DNA of 64,000 bases from positions 1 through 64,000 of the forward strand of contig JADZEX010000009.1 in assembly GCA_020850355.1 (NCBI GenBank). The letters are read 5' to 3'. Under the pieces are notes generated by a model. That model did no database searches. It was not told where the DNA came from and worked only from the letters and a program-made list of their open reading frames with translations. Each line of letters opens with the position of its first letter. The first letter of the stretch is position 1. The DNA is from Fimbriimonadaceae bacterium (GTDB taxonomy: Bacteria > Armatimonadota > UBA10988). Shown here piece by piece: positions 48,469 through 57,519 of this stretch. The position numbers and the translations under genes are program-made.

Positions 48469-48477
48469 GAACCTGCC

Positions 48478-48714
48478 GTGGGCGAGATCCGGATCCGGCT
48501 GCGGGGCAACGCAACAACAGGCGAGCGCGAAGTGGTCGTTGAGTACGACTCCGCCGCCGACCGCACCCGCCTGGAACACGAGCAGCGCCACCGGGAGATT
48601 GTCGAGCAGTTGGTCCGCGCCGGGGTGGTGACGCGCGAGGAGGCGGCCAGCCTGCCGGTGCGCGGCGTGGTGCGCCCCGACGAACAGGCCGAGGCGGCCG
48701 AGTCGGCCGGTTGA
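48478..48714 (+). CDS. Small unknown protein, 78 aa
   Basis: A beta-rich start (MGEIRIRLRGNATTGEREVV then VEYDS) is followed by a charged helix (RLEHEQRHREIVEQLVRAG) and a Glu/Ala-rich tail. I recognise no named family. It has an AGGA site 7 bases before GTG. It follows the Tat oxidoreductase by 9 bases and overlaps the helical-repeat gene by TTGA, so it is probably functionally linked to the latter. Confidence 0.65.
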   Translation: MGEIRIRLRGNATTGEREVVVEYDSAADRTRLEHEQRHREIVEQLVRAGVVTREEAASLPVRGVVRPDEQAEAAESAG

Positions 48715-50378
48715 GCGGCGGGCCGGACGAGTCGGCGGGCGGTCGCCTGTTGGCGCGGACGACCGAGCTCGACCTGGGCCGTCCGCGCGACCGGCTGACC
48801 GCCCTGGTCTGCTGCGACGCTGCCCGCTGGCTGGCCTGGCCGGGCGAGCTCCCGGCGGCCAGCGAGCGCGAGCGGGAGTTGCTGGCCGCGGCGGCCCCGG
48901 CCGACGGCGTGCTGGGCGCCAGCCTGGGCGTGCGCCGGGCCTTGGCCGCCGGCGTCAGCGGGGCCGCGGCGCTGGCGCAGATCGACGACCTGCCGCGCGG
49001 CTACCCGCTGAAGTCGCGCTGGCTGCACACCCGCCAGGCGCTGGCCGGCGGCGACGCCGCGACCTGGCAGCAGGCCCGCCGCGACCTGCTGCGGCGGCTT
49101 CACGAGGAGGGGCTGCCTCCCTCGGAGACGCTGCCGGCGTTGTTGGGCGAGCTGGACCTCGACCGCTGGCGGGCCGAGGCACGGCTGCAGGACGTCGCCG
49201 CCGAGCACCTCCGGGGACATCTGCCGCCCGAACCGTCGACCACCCACCGCGAGCCACCGGCAGTGCTCGCCGCGGCGGCAGCCGGCCGGGCGCTGCTGCT
49301 GCTGGGGCGCGAGGTCAGCGGGGCCAAACTGCTGCACGCCGCGGTGCGCGCCACCCGCGACGGCCCGGGCAGCCCGCGGGCGCAGCTCTTCAGCCGCCCG
49401 GTGCCGGAGGCCGCGGTCTGGCTGCGGCAGGCCACCGAAGCGGTCGCCCGGGCCCCCGGCGCCTGGGACGGCCTGCGTCACCAGACCGTCAGCGCGTTGC
49501 TGGCGTTGGTGATCCGGCATCGCAGCCCGGTGCTGCTGGCCGAAGGCCTGGATCCGCTGCCGCTGCACTTCGAACGGCCCGACGCCGCCGCCGCGGTGTG
49601 GTGCCTGGCGGCCCTCGCCCACCTGGTCTGCGGCGATGGCTGGGAAGGCCACCACTGGTACCGGCAGGGCCTCCGGCAGGCGCGGCGGCAACCGCGCGGC
49701 GCGGCGATCGCCGAGGCCTGGCAGGCGGCCGTGCGCTGGGTCGAGCAGACCCACGACCGGCCCAGCGCCGAGCACCTGGCCGAGCTCAGCCCGCTGCTGC
49801 GCTCGTCGCAACGGCTGCAGTTGCTGGCGGCGCTGGCCCGGCTGCAGGCCCGCCTGGGCGACCGCGACGGCGGCTGGACCACCCTCGCCGCGGCCTGGCA
49901 GGAAGCCGCGCATCAGGAGCCGACCGAGCGGGTGGCGGTGTTGGCAGCGGTTGGCGGCACGCTGCTGTCGTGGCAACAGACCGCCGCCGGGTTGCGTCTG
50001 CTGTTGCAGGTGGTTGACACCACCGCCACCGCCAGCCCCCCTCTGCCGCTCGACCCGATGGCCGTCACCGGCGACGCCAGCGAGGTCACCGCGCGGCTGC
50101 TGACCCGGCTCGCCGGCCCGGTCGCCGTCGAGAGCTTGCTGGCGATCACCGCCCCGCTGGTCGCCAACGGCTGCCACGAGCTGGCCGCCGCGGCCCACAG
50201 CGCCGCCGCCCGGGCGGTCGACGCCCTGGAGGCACCCCCCCGCCAACGCACCGCGCTGGCGCTCGCCCGCCAGGTCAGCGACGCCATCGACCCCGACCTG
50301 GCCGCCGACCTGGCGGCAGCAGTGGTCGCTGAAGAGGAGCGGATCCGCGAACGGCTACGGGTCGATGAGCCGCGGTGA
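48711..50378 (+). CDS. Large helical-repeat protein of unknown function, 555 aa
   Basis: TTG start overlaps the small gene's stop (TTGA). Almost the whole sequence is helical, Ala/Leu/Arg-rich and without membrane segments; pairs of helices such as WQQARRDLLRRLHEEGLPPS and LQLLAALARLQARLGDRDGG resemble TPR- or HEAT-type solenoids, though no exact repeat was fitted. The C-terminus is charged. No enzymatic motif was seen. It is likely a scaffold or binding partner of the small protein. Confidence 0.7.
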   Translation: MSGGPDESAGGRLLARTTELDLGRPRDRLTALVCCDAARWLAWPGELPAASERERELLAAAAPADGVLGASLGVRRALAAGVSGAAALAQIDDLPRGYPLKSRWLHTRQALAGGDAATWQQARRDLLRRLHEEGLPPSETLPALLGELDLDRWRAEARLQDVAAEHLRGHLPPEPSTTHREPPAVLAAAAAGRALLLLGREVSGAKLLHAAVRATRDGPGSPRAQLFSRPVPEAAVWLRQATEAVARAPGAWDGLRHQTVSALLALVIRHRSPVLLAEGLDPLPLHFERPDAAAAVWCLAALAHLVCGDGWEGHHWYRQGLRQARRQPRGAAIAEAWQAAVRWVEQTHDRPSAEHLAELSPLLRSSQRLQLLAALARLQARLGDRDGGWTTLAAAWQEAAHQEPTERVAVLAAVGGTLLSWQQTAAGLRLLLQVVDTTATASPPLPLDPMAVTGDASEVTARLLTRLAGPVAVESLLAITAPLVANGCHELAAAAHSAAARAVDALEAPPRQRTALALARQVSDAIDPDLAADLAAAVVAEEERIRERLRVDEPR

Positions 50379-50587
50379 CGCGGTTCAGGCCGTCGGCTCG
50401 GCGAGGGGGCCAGCCGGGGTCGCTGGATCCGCCGGGAGCTGCGCCGAGCTACGCAGCGCGGGCGCCTCCGCGGCGCGCCGGCTCGGATGCCGCCGGCCCC
50501 CGGCTGGTCGCGACGCCGCCCGACCTGGCAGACGGGCTGGTGAAGGCGTTGTCCGAGCAGGGCGGGACAACCTGTCCATTCGCACAC
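50379..50587. other. Non-coding gap between convergent genes
   Basis: This 209-base stretch separates the helical-repeat gene from the convergent heme protein. It has short GC-rich palindromes such as GGCGCCTCCGCGGCGCGCC-like sequence but no clear terminator, promoter or RNA. I see nothing further in it. Confidence 0.4.
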
Positions 50588-53374
50588 CTACCTCGCCAAC
50601 AGCCCCGCCCAGCGCTCGCGGAGGCCCTCCAACTCGCGCTCCTCGGTCGGGCTGTAGTGGCCGGCGCGTTGGCCGTAGGTGTCGATCCAGGTGATCAGCG
50701 CCTCGCGTTCAGGTGGGGTGAGGATCACGCCAGCGTGGCCGGTGGGGGCCAGCAGTAGCCGGCCCAGGGCGCTGGTGCGGCACTCGCCGTCGCCGGGCAG
50801 GCTGCGGCCGGCGCGGTAACGGGCTTGGACCTGGCTCCGCAGACTCGGGTTGCCGGAGGTGCTCAGCGCGTCGTAGGCCGCGGCAGCGGTGAGGTTGACC
50901 TGCGGCGCGGCGGCGCCGGGCTGGTGACAGGTCACGCAACGGGCGTCGAGCAGGGGCTGCACCAGGCGGTCGAAGCGTAGCGGCCAGGAGCCCGCCGGGC
51001 CGGGCGTGATCGCGGACGGAGCCCGGCGGACCGCCAGCGGGCGGCGGTTGCCGGGGCTGGTCTGCCGCGGTTCGTGGCAGCCGACACAGCTTTGGGTTTG
51101 GCCCGGCATCACGCTGGTCAGGGTGCGCATCGTGCGGACGGCCTGGCCCTCGGCATCGAGCGCCTGCAGGAACACCCCGACGCCGGCCGGGACGCGGAAC
51201 CAGGCCGAGCCGTCGGGCTCCACCGGCACCGTGCCGAGCACCAGCTTGCCTGGATCGTCGGCGGTGGCGCCCAGGTTCGGGGTGTTCATGTTGGGCTGCG
51301 TCTTGATCGGCGTGGCGACCAGCCGCAGCCGCTTGATGCTGCCCGGCGCGACGTCACCGAGGCCCTCGTAGGCGTTCAGCAACAGAAACTGGCCAGTCGG
51401 CTCGGCCGCCCAGTTGACGTGGCCGGTGAGGTCCGGCGGGGTCACCCGCGGCGCCAGCGGCTGCGGCCAGTGGCTGCTGATGTCGGGATCCCGGTGCAGC
51501 AGTTCGAGGTTGCCGAAGGCGTCGTAGAGGTACAGGCCGCAGGCGTTGACGGGGTTGGCGCCGCCCTGTCCGTTGAGCGGCTGGTTGCTCCAAGAGACCA
51601 GGTAGTAGGTCTCTGACAGCGGCCAGGGGTTGGCGTAGTAGGCCTGCGGCCAGCCCTCGACCTCGGGGTAGACCACCTCGGGGGTGAGCTTGGTGAGGGG
51701 CTCGGGCCCGTCCAGGCCGCGGGCCGGGTCGAGCAGCACCAGGCTGCCGCCAGTGATGCTATGGTGCGCCGTGGCCGTGAACACCAGCCGCCGCGAGTTG
51801 GGAATGCTGCGCGCCTCGAAGACCCCGTGCAGCCCACGCGTGTAGTTGCCGTAGACCGCCTGCACCTGGCTGCCGTCGGGATTGGCCGACCAGAGGCCCA
51901 TGTAGGGCATGTTGTCGCGGTCGACGTAGTCCCAGCGGGCGTACAGCACCCGCCCGTCGGCAGCCACGCTGGGGGTCCACTCGAAGCTCTCGAACGGCGA
52001 GATCGGCGTCAGCTCGCTGCCATCGGCGGCGATGGTGTGGAGCGTGTAGACCGCCACCGGGCGGTACGGGTCGCCGCCGCAGCGGACGTAGCTGTCGGGC
52101 AGCGTGGCGGTCAGGGTGGCTTGGGCCGCGGTGGGAACGCACTGCGTGAACTGCCCGCGGCGGGTTGACAGGAAGACGATCCGGCCCGACGGCAGGTAGC
52201 GCGGGTCGAAGTCGTCGTACCGCCCGCGCGTCAGTTGCCGCAGCCCGCTGCCGTCGGTGTGGATCTCGAAGAGGTGGTAGAAGCCGTCCTCGGGCAACTG
52301 CTCCGTGTTGACTTTGTCTCGCCGCGCGGCGAGGTCGGGGTAGTAGCGGCACCAGGCGAAGACGATTCGCTGGCCATCGGGTGACAGCTCCGGCGCCATC
52401 ACGCTGCCGGGCGGCAGGTCGGGCGTCAGGCAGCGCACGGTCGGCTCGCCGGAGTGCAGGCCGCTGAGGAGATACAGCCCCCCACCGGGGCGCGACCACC
52501 AGCCGTAATGCTGGTCGGACTGGTGACTGAACGACCCCGGCGCGCGCTTCGCAAAGACCAGTTGGTCGAAGTTGAGCAACGGGTTGCGCAGCGCCAGCTC
52601 GCGGTTGGTCCAGCGCACCGCGAAGTAGAGCGCCCGGCGGGCGGCCGCGTCGAGGGCGGTCCAGTCGCGCTGCACCCGTCCGGCGGCCGCGTCGAGGGCG
52701 GCCTCGGCCGCGGCGGTGTCGACGCCCGCCGCGCGCAGGTCGGCGGCCAGCCGGCGACCACGGGCGAGGGCCTCGTCGATCGGGTCGCCGGCGTGCCGGG
52801 CTGGGCGGTGTTGGACCGACCATGGGCTGAGGCTGCTCTGGTCGGCCGGCTGGCCCAGCGCCAGGTTGGCCGCCGGGTCGGCCGCGCCGTAGACCTCGGC
52901 CTCGTCGAGGTTGAACCAGGTCCGGGTGAGCACCTGCAGCCGCAGGTAGCGGCCGGTCTGCCCGGCCAGGTCGATCCGCAGCGGCTGGCCGTTGATGCCG
53001 CCGAAGAGGCGGTCGGTGTGGCGGTAGACCTCGCGCCAGACCTGCCCGTCGTCGGACAGCAGGGCGCGGAAGGCCCGGGTGCGGTCGCTGGTGCCCAAGC
53101 GGTTGTACACCAGGGCATGGCTAAGCGCGGTGGCCCGCGTCAGGTCGACCTGCCACCAGGGGGACTCCTCCAGGTTGGTGTGGAAGCCCCACTCACCGTT
53201 CTTGATGCCGTCGACCGCCCCGGTGGCGTCCTCGGCGGTGGTGCGCGCGGCGCCGCCCACGAAGCGCAGGCGGTCCTGGGTCAGCCAGTCGGCCTCGACC
53301 TGCTCGCGGAAGGTCGGCGGCGCGGCCGCGGCGGCGGTCGTCAGGGCCAGCAGCAGCCAGGTGGGCAGGCGCAT
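50588..53374 (-). CDS. Exported discoidin/propeller protein with two heme-c motifs, 928 aa
   Basis: A signal peptide (MRLPTWLLLALTTAAAAAPP) is followed by a discoidin-like F5/8-type-C domain (about residues 35-165), a helical region, and a TolB/PD40-type propeller (DLPPGSVMAPELSPDGQRIV, FEIHTDGSGLRQLTRGRYDD, YLPSGRIVFLSTRRGQF). CVGCH at 763-767 and CVTCH at 813-817 are heme-attachment motifs. The middle part resembles the hydrazine synthase alpha-subunit-like domain found in planctomycetes and Verrucomicrobia; that comparison is from memory. Probably a periplasmic redox or carbohydrate-binding electron carrier. 13 bases separate it from the next gene. Confidence 0.8.
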   Translation of the reverse strand: MRLPTWLLLALTTAAAAAPPTFREQVEADWLTQDRLRFVGGAARTTAEDATGAVDGIKNGEWGFHTNLEESPWWQVDLTRATALSHALVYNRLGTSDRTRAFRALLSDDGQVWREVYRHTDRLFGGINGQPLRIDLAGQTGRYLRLQVLTRTWFNLDEAEVYGAADPAANLALGQPADQSSLSPWSVQHRPARHAGDPIDEALARGRRLAADLRAAGVDTAAAEAALDAAAGRVQRDWTALDAAARRALYFAVRWTNRELALRNPLLNFDQLVFAKRAPGSFSHQSDQHYGWWSRPGGGLYLLSGLHSGEPTVRCLTPDLPPGSVMAPELSPDGQRIVFAWCRYYPDLAARRDKVNTEQLPEDGFYHLFEIHTDGSGLRQLTRGRYDDFDPRYLPSGRIVFLSTRRGQFTQCVPTAAQATLTATLPDSYVRCGGDPYRPVAVYTLHTIAADGSELTPISPFESFEWTPSVAADGRVLYARWDYVDRDNMPYMGLWSANPDGSQVQAVYGNYTRGLHGVFEARSIPNSRRLVFTATAHHSITGGSLVLLDPARGLDGPEPLTKLTPEVVYPEVEGWPQAYYANPWPLSETYYLVSWSNQPLNGQGGANPVNACGLYLYDAFGNLELLHRDPDISSHWPQPLAPRVTPPDLTGHVNWAAEPTGQFLLLNAYEGLGDVAPGSIKRLRLVATPIKTQPNMNTPNLGATADDPGKLVLGTVPVEPDGSAWFRVPAGVGVFLQALDAEGQAVRTMRTLTSVMPGQTQSCVGCHEPRQTSPGNRRPLAVRRAPSAITPGPAGSWPLRFDRLVQPLLDARCVTCHQPGAAAPQVNLTAAAAYDALSTSGNPSLRSQVQARYRAGRSLPGDGECRTSALGRLLLAPTGHAGVILTPPEREALITWIDTYGQRAGHYSPTEERELEGLRERWAGLLAR

Positions 53375-53387
53375 CAGCGGTCCCCGA

Positions 53388-55250
53388 TCAAAGTGACAAC
53401 AGGTACGCCACCAGGGCGTCGATCTCCTGCCGCCCCAAGTGCCGGGTGCGGCCGTGTTGATCGCCTGGGTTGCGAGTCGTCAGGACGTCGCGCAGGGTCG
53501 GCGCGGAGCCGTCGTGGAGATAGGGCGCGGTGCGCCACAGTTCGACCAGCGTCGGCGTGTCGAACTCCGGCGAGCTGTCCAGTTCGCCGGCCGTGCCGAC
53601 GTCTTCGCTGCGCAAGCGGCTGTAGAGCGGTGCCGGATGGCAATCGCCACAGCCGACCCGCGGATCGCCGAAGAGCCGTTGCCCGGCGACGGCGGTGGGG
53701 CTGAGCTGGCCGGCCACCCGGTAGGGGCTGGGGTCGGGCTGCAGCGAGGCGAGGTAGGCCTGCACATCGGCCAGGTCGCGCGGGGCCGGCTGGCGAAACA
53801 GCATGAAGCGGAAGCCGGCCTCGGCGGCGACGGTGTAATCGGCCCGCACGCCATGCGCCATCGCGGGCGGGGTGCGGGCAGCCCAGACCAGCGACCGGGT
53901 CTGCTTCGGATTGCCGATGCCGTCGTTGAGCAGGTCCCAGTTGAGTCCATCGGCGCGGCTGTCGGGATGGCAACTGGCGCAGCTCAGCCAGCCTTGGAAG
54001 CTCAGCCGGGCGTCGTGGAAGAGCGCTGCGCCGCGCCGGGCCGGGGTGTCGGGCCGGGCGCCGGGCAGCACCACGGTCTGGTCGCGGGATCCGCGTAGCA
54101 GCCGCAACTCGCCGCGGAAGGGGTTGCTGAGCGCCAAGGTGCCGTCGGCGGCCAGCGCCAGGCCACGCCAGCCGGCGCTGCCGAGCGACCGGCGCTGCAC
54201 GAGGTCGGCCAGGGCCAGCGCGGCCAGGTCGTTGACCAGCTCCCGCCGCTGCGTCGGGTCGGCGGCGATCGCCAGCCAGAGGTTGCGACTGGTGATCTGA
54301 AACTCGCTCGAGGGCGGCCGGGCGGTCCAGGCGGCGGGCACCTGGCCAACCAGCAGGGGATGCAGCCGCGCCAGGTCGAGCTGCGCCAGCTCGCCGCTGC
54401 CCGCCAGCGTGATCCACAGGGTCTGCCCGTCGGGCGACACGGCGACGCCCCAGGGGTCGCCGGCGCCGCGGGTCGGTTCGTCCAGCAGCACCGTCGCGTG
54501 GAGCGTGCCGGCGGCCAGGTCGACGATGCTCAGCGCATTGGTGTTGACCCAGCCGCGGTCGAGCTGGGTCGGCGGCAGATTGTAACGTCCCACGAGGTGT
54601 GGCAGGTAGGCCCAGCGGCCGTCGGGCGAGACCGTCACCTGGCGCGCCGCGGTGGCCCCGGCGGGCAGCTTGACGGCGGCCCGCTGCCGCCCGCTGGGGA
54701 GCTCCAGCAGGTGCACCGTCAGCGCCTGGTCCTCGGCCCGGGCGTCGCCGGCGGGCAGCAGCGGCACCACCACGGCCAGCCCCTCGTCGGGCGTCCCGGC
54801 GACGGCTTCGGGCTGGCCGCCGAGCCAGACTCGGCCGCGCGGCCGGCCGTCCAGGGCACCGGTCAGGGTCAGCCCTTCCAGGCCAGCGACCAGCAACAAC
54901 CCGTGGCGTGGGGCCAGGGCCAGTCCGGCTGGCCGCCGCCCGGCCGGCCACCGGCGCAGGTTACGACCGCTGGCAAGGTCGTACAGCCCGACGCTGCCCC
55001 CGAGCCGGTCGGTCACCCAAACGTGGGTCGCGTCGACCGCCAGGCCCCGCGGCGACGGCACGGGCACCCGGCGCAGCTCGCGGCCGTCGGCGACATCGTG
55101 CCACCGCAACCAGCCCTCGCCCTCGTCGACCACCAGCAGGGCCTGCCCGGCCGCCCTGGCCGCCAGGTTCTGCGGGGCCGGGGCGGCCCTGCCAGCGGCG
55201 GCGCAGGCCAGTGCGGGCAGTACCATCCACCGCCACCAGGCCTGCCGCAT
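53388..55250 (-). CDS. Exported beta-propeller plus di-heme cytochrome (MauG-like), 620 aa
   Basis: Residues 1-22 are a signal peptide (MRQAWWRWMVLPALACAAAG). A YncE-like propeller (about 40-330) shows repeats such as GVAVSPDGQTLWITLAGSGE and VTVSPDGRWAYLPHLVG. From about 400 the cytochrome-c-peroxidase/MauG-like part has CASCH (424-428) and CGDCH (534-538), with EFDTPTLVELWRTAPYLHDG and its conserved downstream Met/Leu-type segment. I start at ATG 55250, with GGAG 7 bases before. Paired with the discoidin protein, it suggests a periplasmic electron-transfer chain; substrate unknown. Confidence 0.82.
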   Translation of the reverse strand: MRQAWWRWMVLPALACAAAGRAAPAPQNLAARAAGQALLVVDEGEGWLRWHDVADGRELRRVPVPSPRGLAVDATHVWVTDRLGGSVGLYDLASGRNLRRWPAGRRPAGLALAPRHGLLLVAGLEGLTLTGALDGRPRGRVWLGGQPEAVAGTPDEGLAVVVPLLPAGDARAEDQALTVHLLELPSGRQRAAVKLPAGATAARQVTVSPDGRWAYLPHLVGRYNLPPTQLDRGWVNTNALSIVDLAAGTLHATVLLDEPTRGAGDPWGVAVSPDGQTLWITLAGSGELAQLDLARLHPLLVGQVPAAWTARPPSSEFQITSRNLWLAIAADPTQRRELVNDLAALALADLVQRRSLGSAGWRGLALAADGTLALSNPFRGELRLLRGSRDQTVVLPGARPDTPARRGAALFHDARLSFQGWLSCASCHPDSRADGLNWDLLNDGIGNPKQTRSLVWAARTPPAMAHGVRADYTVAAEAGFRFMLFRQPAPRDLADVQAYLASLQPDPSPYRVAGQLSPTAVAGQRLFGDPRVGCGDCHPAPLYSRLRSEDVGTAGELDSSPEFDTPTLVELWRTAPYLHDGSAPTLRDVLTTRNPGDQHGRTRHLGRQEIDALVAYLLSL

Positions 55251-55430
55251 CGTGCCGCTCCGCCGACCCACTTCGCCACCCGGCCGCGGGATCATCCCGC
55301 CACCCTTCCTAACCGCAACCTCACCGAGTCCTATCACTCGCGACACAGCGCGTTCGTACTGTGACGGCACTACCCGCGCCGGCTGGCGCGGCGGCCGGCG
55401 CGGGGCGCCGGCATCAACCGGAGGTTGCAC

Positions 55431-56447
55431 ATGACTCGCAAGAAGGTTCTGCTCGGGCTGGCCACCGGCCTGTTCCTGGCGACCTCGGCCGCCTTCGCCG
55501 CGGCGTCGCTGAACGGCGCTGGGGCGACCTTCCCGTATCCGCTGTACTCGAAGTGGATCGATGTCTACGCCAAGGCCACCGGCGTCAAGATCAACTACCA
55601 GTCGATCGGCTCGGGCGGCGGCATCCAACAGCTCAAGGCCAAGACAGTCGACTTCGCCGGCAGCGATGCGCCGTTGAGCGATGCCGAGCAAAAGGAAATG
55701 CCGGCCAAGGTCCTGCACATCCCGACGGTCTTCGGTGCGGTGGCCGTGGCCTACAACCTGCCGTTCGCGCGGCTCTACCTCGACCAGCCGACGCTCGCGG
55801 GGATCTTCCTGGGCGAGATCAAGAACTGGTCCGATCCCAAGATCAAGGCTCTCAACAAGGGCATCACCCTGCCCAACAAGCCGATCCTGGTGGCTCATCG
55901 CTCCGATGGCTCCGGCACCACCTACATCTTCACCGACTACCTCACCGCCATCAGCCCGACCTGGGCCAAGAAGGCCGGCAAGGGCAAGTCCGTGAACTGG
56001 CCGGTCGGCCAGGGCGGCAAGGGCAACGAAGGCGTCGCCGCGCTGGTGAAGGGCAACGAGGGCGCCATCGGCTACGTCGAGCTGGCCTACGCGCTGAAGA
56101 ACGGCCTGCGCGTGATGCACCTCCAGAACAAGGCCGGGGCCTATCTGCCGCCGACCCTGGCGGGTACCACCGCGGCCGCCAGCGGGCGCCTGGCGGCGCT
56201 GAAGAAGGACATCCGCGCCAGCCTCGTCAACGCCGACGGCAAGACGGCCTACCCGATTGTCGGGGCGACCTACCTGATGGTCTACCAGACCCAGGCGAAG
56301 GGCGAGACCGCGACCGAGCTGGTGAAGTTCCTGAAGTGGGCCATCACCAGCGGTCAGGCTTACGCCAAGGACCTGCTCTACGCGCCGCTGCCGGCCGACC
56401 TCGTGGCGATCAACCAGAAGACCATCGCCACGATCGTCCAGAAGTAA
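55431..56447 (+). CDS. pstS: Phosphate ABC transporter substrate-binding protein
   Basis: Captures phosphate outside the membrane. The signal peptide (MTRKKVLLGLATGLFLATSA, about 24 residues) has no lipobox Cys, so the protein is probably free in the periplasm. Phosphate ligands lie in GAGATFPYPLYSKW, SIGSGGGIQQLKAK, AGSDAPLSD and HRSDGSGTTYIFTDYL. GNEGVAALVKGNEGAIGYVE is the conserved C-lobe hinge region. GGAGG is 6 bases from the ATG. No clear PHO box was found upstream. A hairpin follows the gene. Confidence 0.95.
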   Translation: MTRKKVLLGLATGLFLATSAAFAAASLNGAGATFPYPLYSKWIDVYAKATGVKINYQSIGSGGGIQQLKAKTVDFAGSDAPLSDAEQKEMPAKVLHIPTVFGAVAVAYNLPFARLYLDQPTLAGIFLGEIKNWSDPKIKALNKGITLPNKPILVAHRSDGSGTTYIFTDYLTAISPTWAKKAGKGKSVNWPVGQGGKGNEGVAALVKGNEGAIGYVELAYALKNGLRVMHLQNKAGAYLPPTLAGTTAAASGRLAALKKDIRASLVNADGKTAYPIVGATYLMVYQTQAKGETATELVKFLKWAITSGQAYAKDLLYAPLPADLVAINQKTIATIVQK

Positions 56448-56466
56448 CGCCGCTGTCGTGCCCAGG

Positions 56467-56497
56467 GGCGAGGGTGTCGCCAGGCGGCACCCTCGCC
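56467..56497 (+). other. Intercistronic hairpin between pstS and pstC
   Basis: GGCGAGGGTG and CACCCTCGCC form a perfect 10-bp stem around an 11-base loop. Such a hairpin after a binding-protein gene commonly stabilises the upstream mRNA or reduces read-through so that pstS is made in excess over the permeases. No U-tract follows, so it is unlikely to be a strong terminator. Confidence 0.65.
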
Positions 56498-56520
56498 TCA
56501 ACCTGATCGCCGGGTGACGT

Positions 56521-57513
56521 GTGAACACCAACCTGCTCTGGCTGGCGCCCCGGAGCCACCGCGTGCGGGCCTTGCATCCGGGCCAGCCCTGGCCGCCAAC
56601 CCGCACCGACCGGCTCTTCCGGATGCTGATCTGGTCCTTCGCCGCTGGGCTGCTGGTGCTCTGCGCGCTGATTCTGTGGGTCCTCGTGAGCCACTCCTGG
56701 CCGGCCCTGCAGCGCTTCGGCCCGAGCTTCCTGTGGCAGACCACCTGGGACCCCGTGGCCGAGCAGTTCGGCGCGCTGCCCTTCATCTATGGCACCCTGC
56801 TGACCGCGGCAATCGCCCTGGCGGTGAGCGTGCCGCTCAGCCTCGGCGCCGCCATCTTCCTGGCCGAGCTGGCCCCAACCTGGCTGCGCACGCCCTTCTC
56901 GTTCGTGATCGAGCTGCTGGCAGCCATCCCGTCGATCATCTATGGCCTCTGGGGCCTGTTTGTGCTGGTGCCGCTGCTGAAGCCGGTCCAGGCGTTCCTG
57001 ATTGAACACTGCTCCTGGATCCCGCTCTTCCGGGGCTCCCCATACGGTACCGGCAACCTCGCCGCGGGGCTGATTCTGGCGATCATGATCACGCCGATCA
57101 TCACCGCCATCAGCCGCGACGTGATCCTGGCGGTCCCCCGGGCGATCCGCGAAGCGGCCTACGCCCTGGGGGCGACGCGCTGGGAGACCATCCGCGGGCC
57201 GGTCCTGCACTACGGCCGGGCCGGCATCTTGGGGGCGGTGCTGCTGGCCCTCGGCCGCGCGCTCGGTGAAACGATGGCCGTCACGATGGTGATCGGCAAC
57301 AGCACCAAGATCTCCGCTTCGCTGTTCGATCCCGGATACACGATGGCCAGCCTGCTGGCCAACGAGTTCACCGAGGCGGTCGGCGAGACCTACGTCAGCG
57401 TCCTGCTGGAGATCGGCCTGATCCTGTTTGTGCTGACGATTGTGGTCAACGCCCTGGCGCGGCTGCTGCTCTGGAAAGTGACCCGCGACGCCGGTGAGGC
57501 GATGAAGGAGTAG
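56521..57513 (+). CDS. pstC: Phosphate ABC transporter permease
   Basis: One of the two membrane subunits of the phosphate importer. Six helices can be read. ELLAAIPSIIYGLWGLFVLV and SRDVILAVPRAIREAAYALGATRWET contain the EAA loop (EAAYALGATRWE) that docks onto the ATPase. The charged cytoplasmic N-terminus of about 35 residues is longer than usual. The GTG follows closely on the hairpin after pstS, and pstA comes 6 bases after its stop. Confidence 0.93.
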   Translation: MNTNLLWLAPRSHRVRALHPGQPWPPTRTDRLFRMLIWSFAAGLLVLCALILWVLVSHSWPALQRFGPSFLWQTTWDPVAEQFGALPFIYGTLLTAAIALAVSVPLSLGAAIFLAELAPTWLRTPFSFVIELLAAIPSIIYGLWGLFVLVPLLKPVQAFLIEHCSWIPLFRGSPYGTGNLAAGLILAIMITPIITAISRDVILAVPRAIREAAYALGATRWETIRGPVLHYGRAGILGAVLLALGRALGETMAVTMVIGNSTKISASLFDPGYTMASLLANEFTEAVGETYVSVLLEIGLILFVLTIVVNALARLLLWKVTRDAGEAMKE

Positions 57514-57519
57514 CGTGCG

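Noticed and set aside
55251-56786. Open minus-strand extension of the MauG-like gene across pstS
   Set aside because: The signal peptide begins at ATG 55250 with a ribosome site, and the extension is antisense to pstS, a clear gene.
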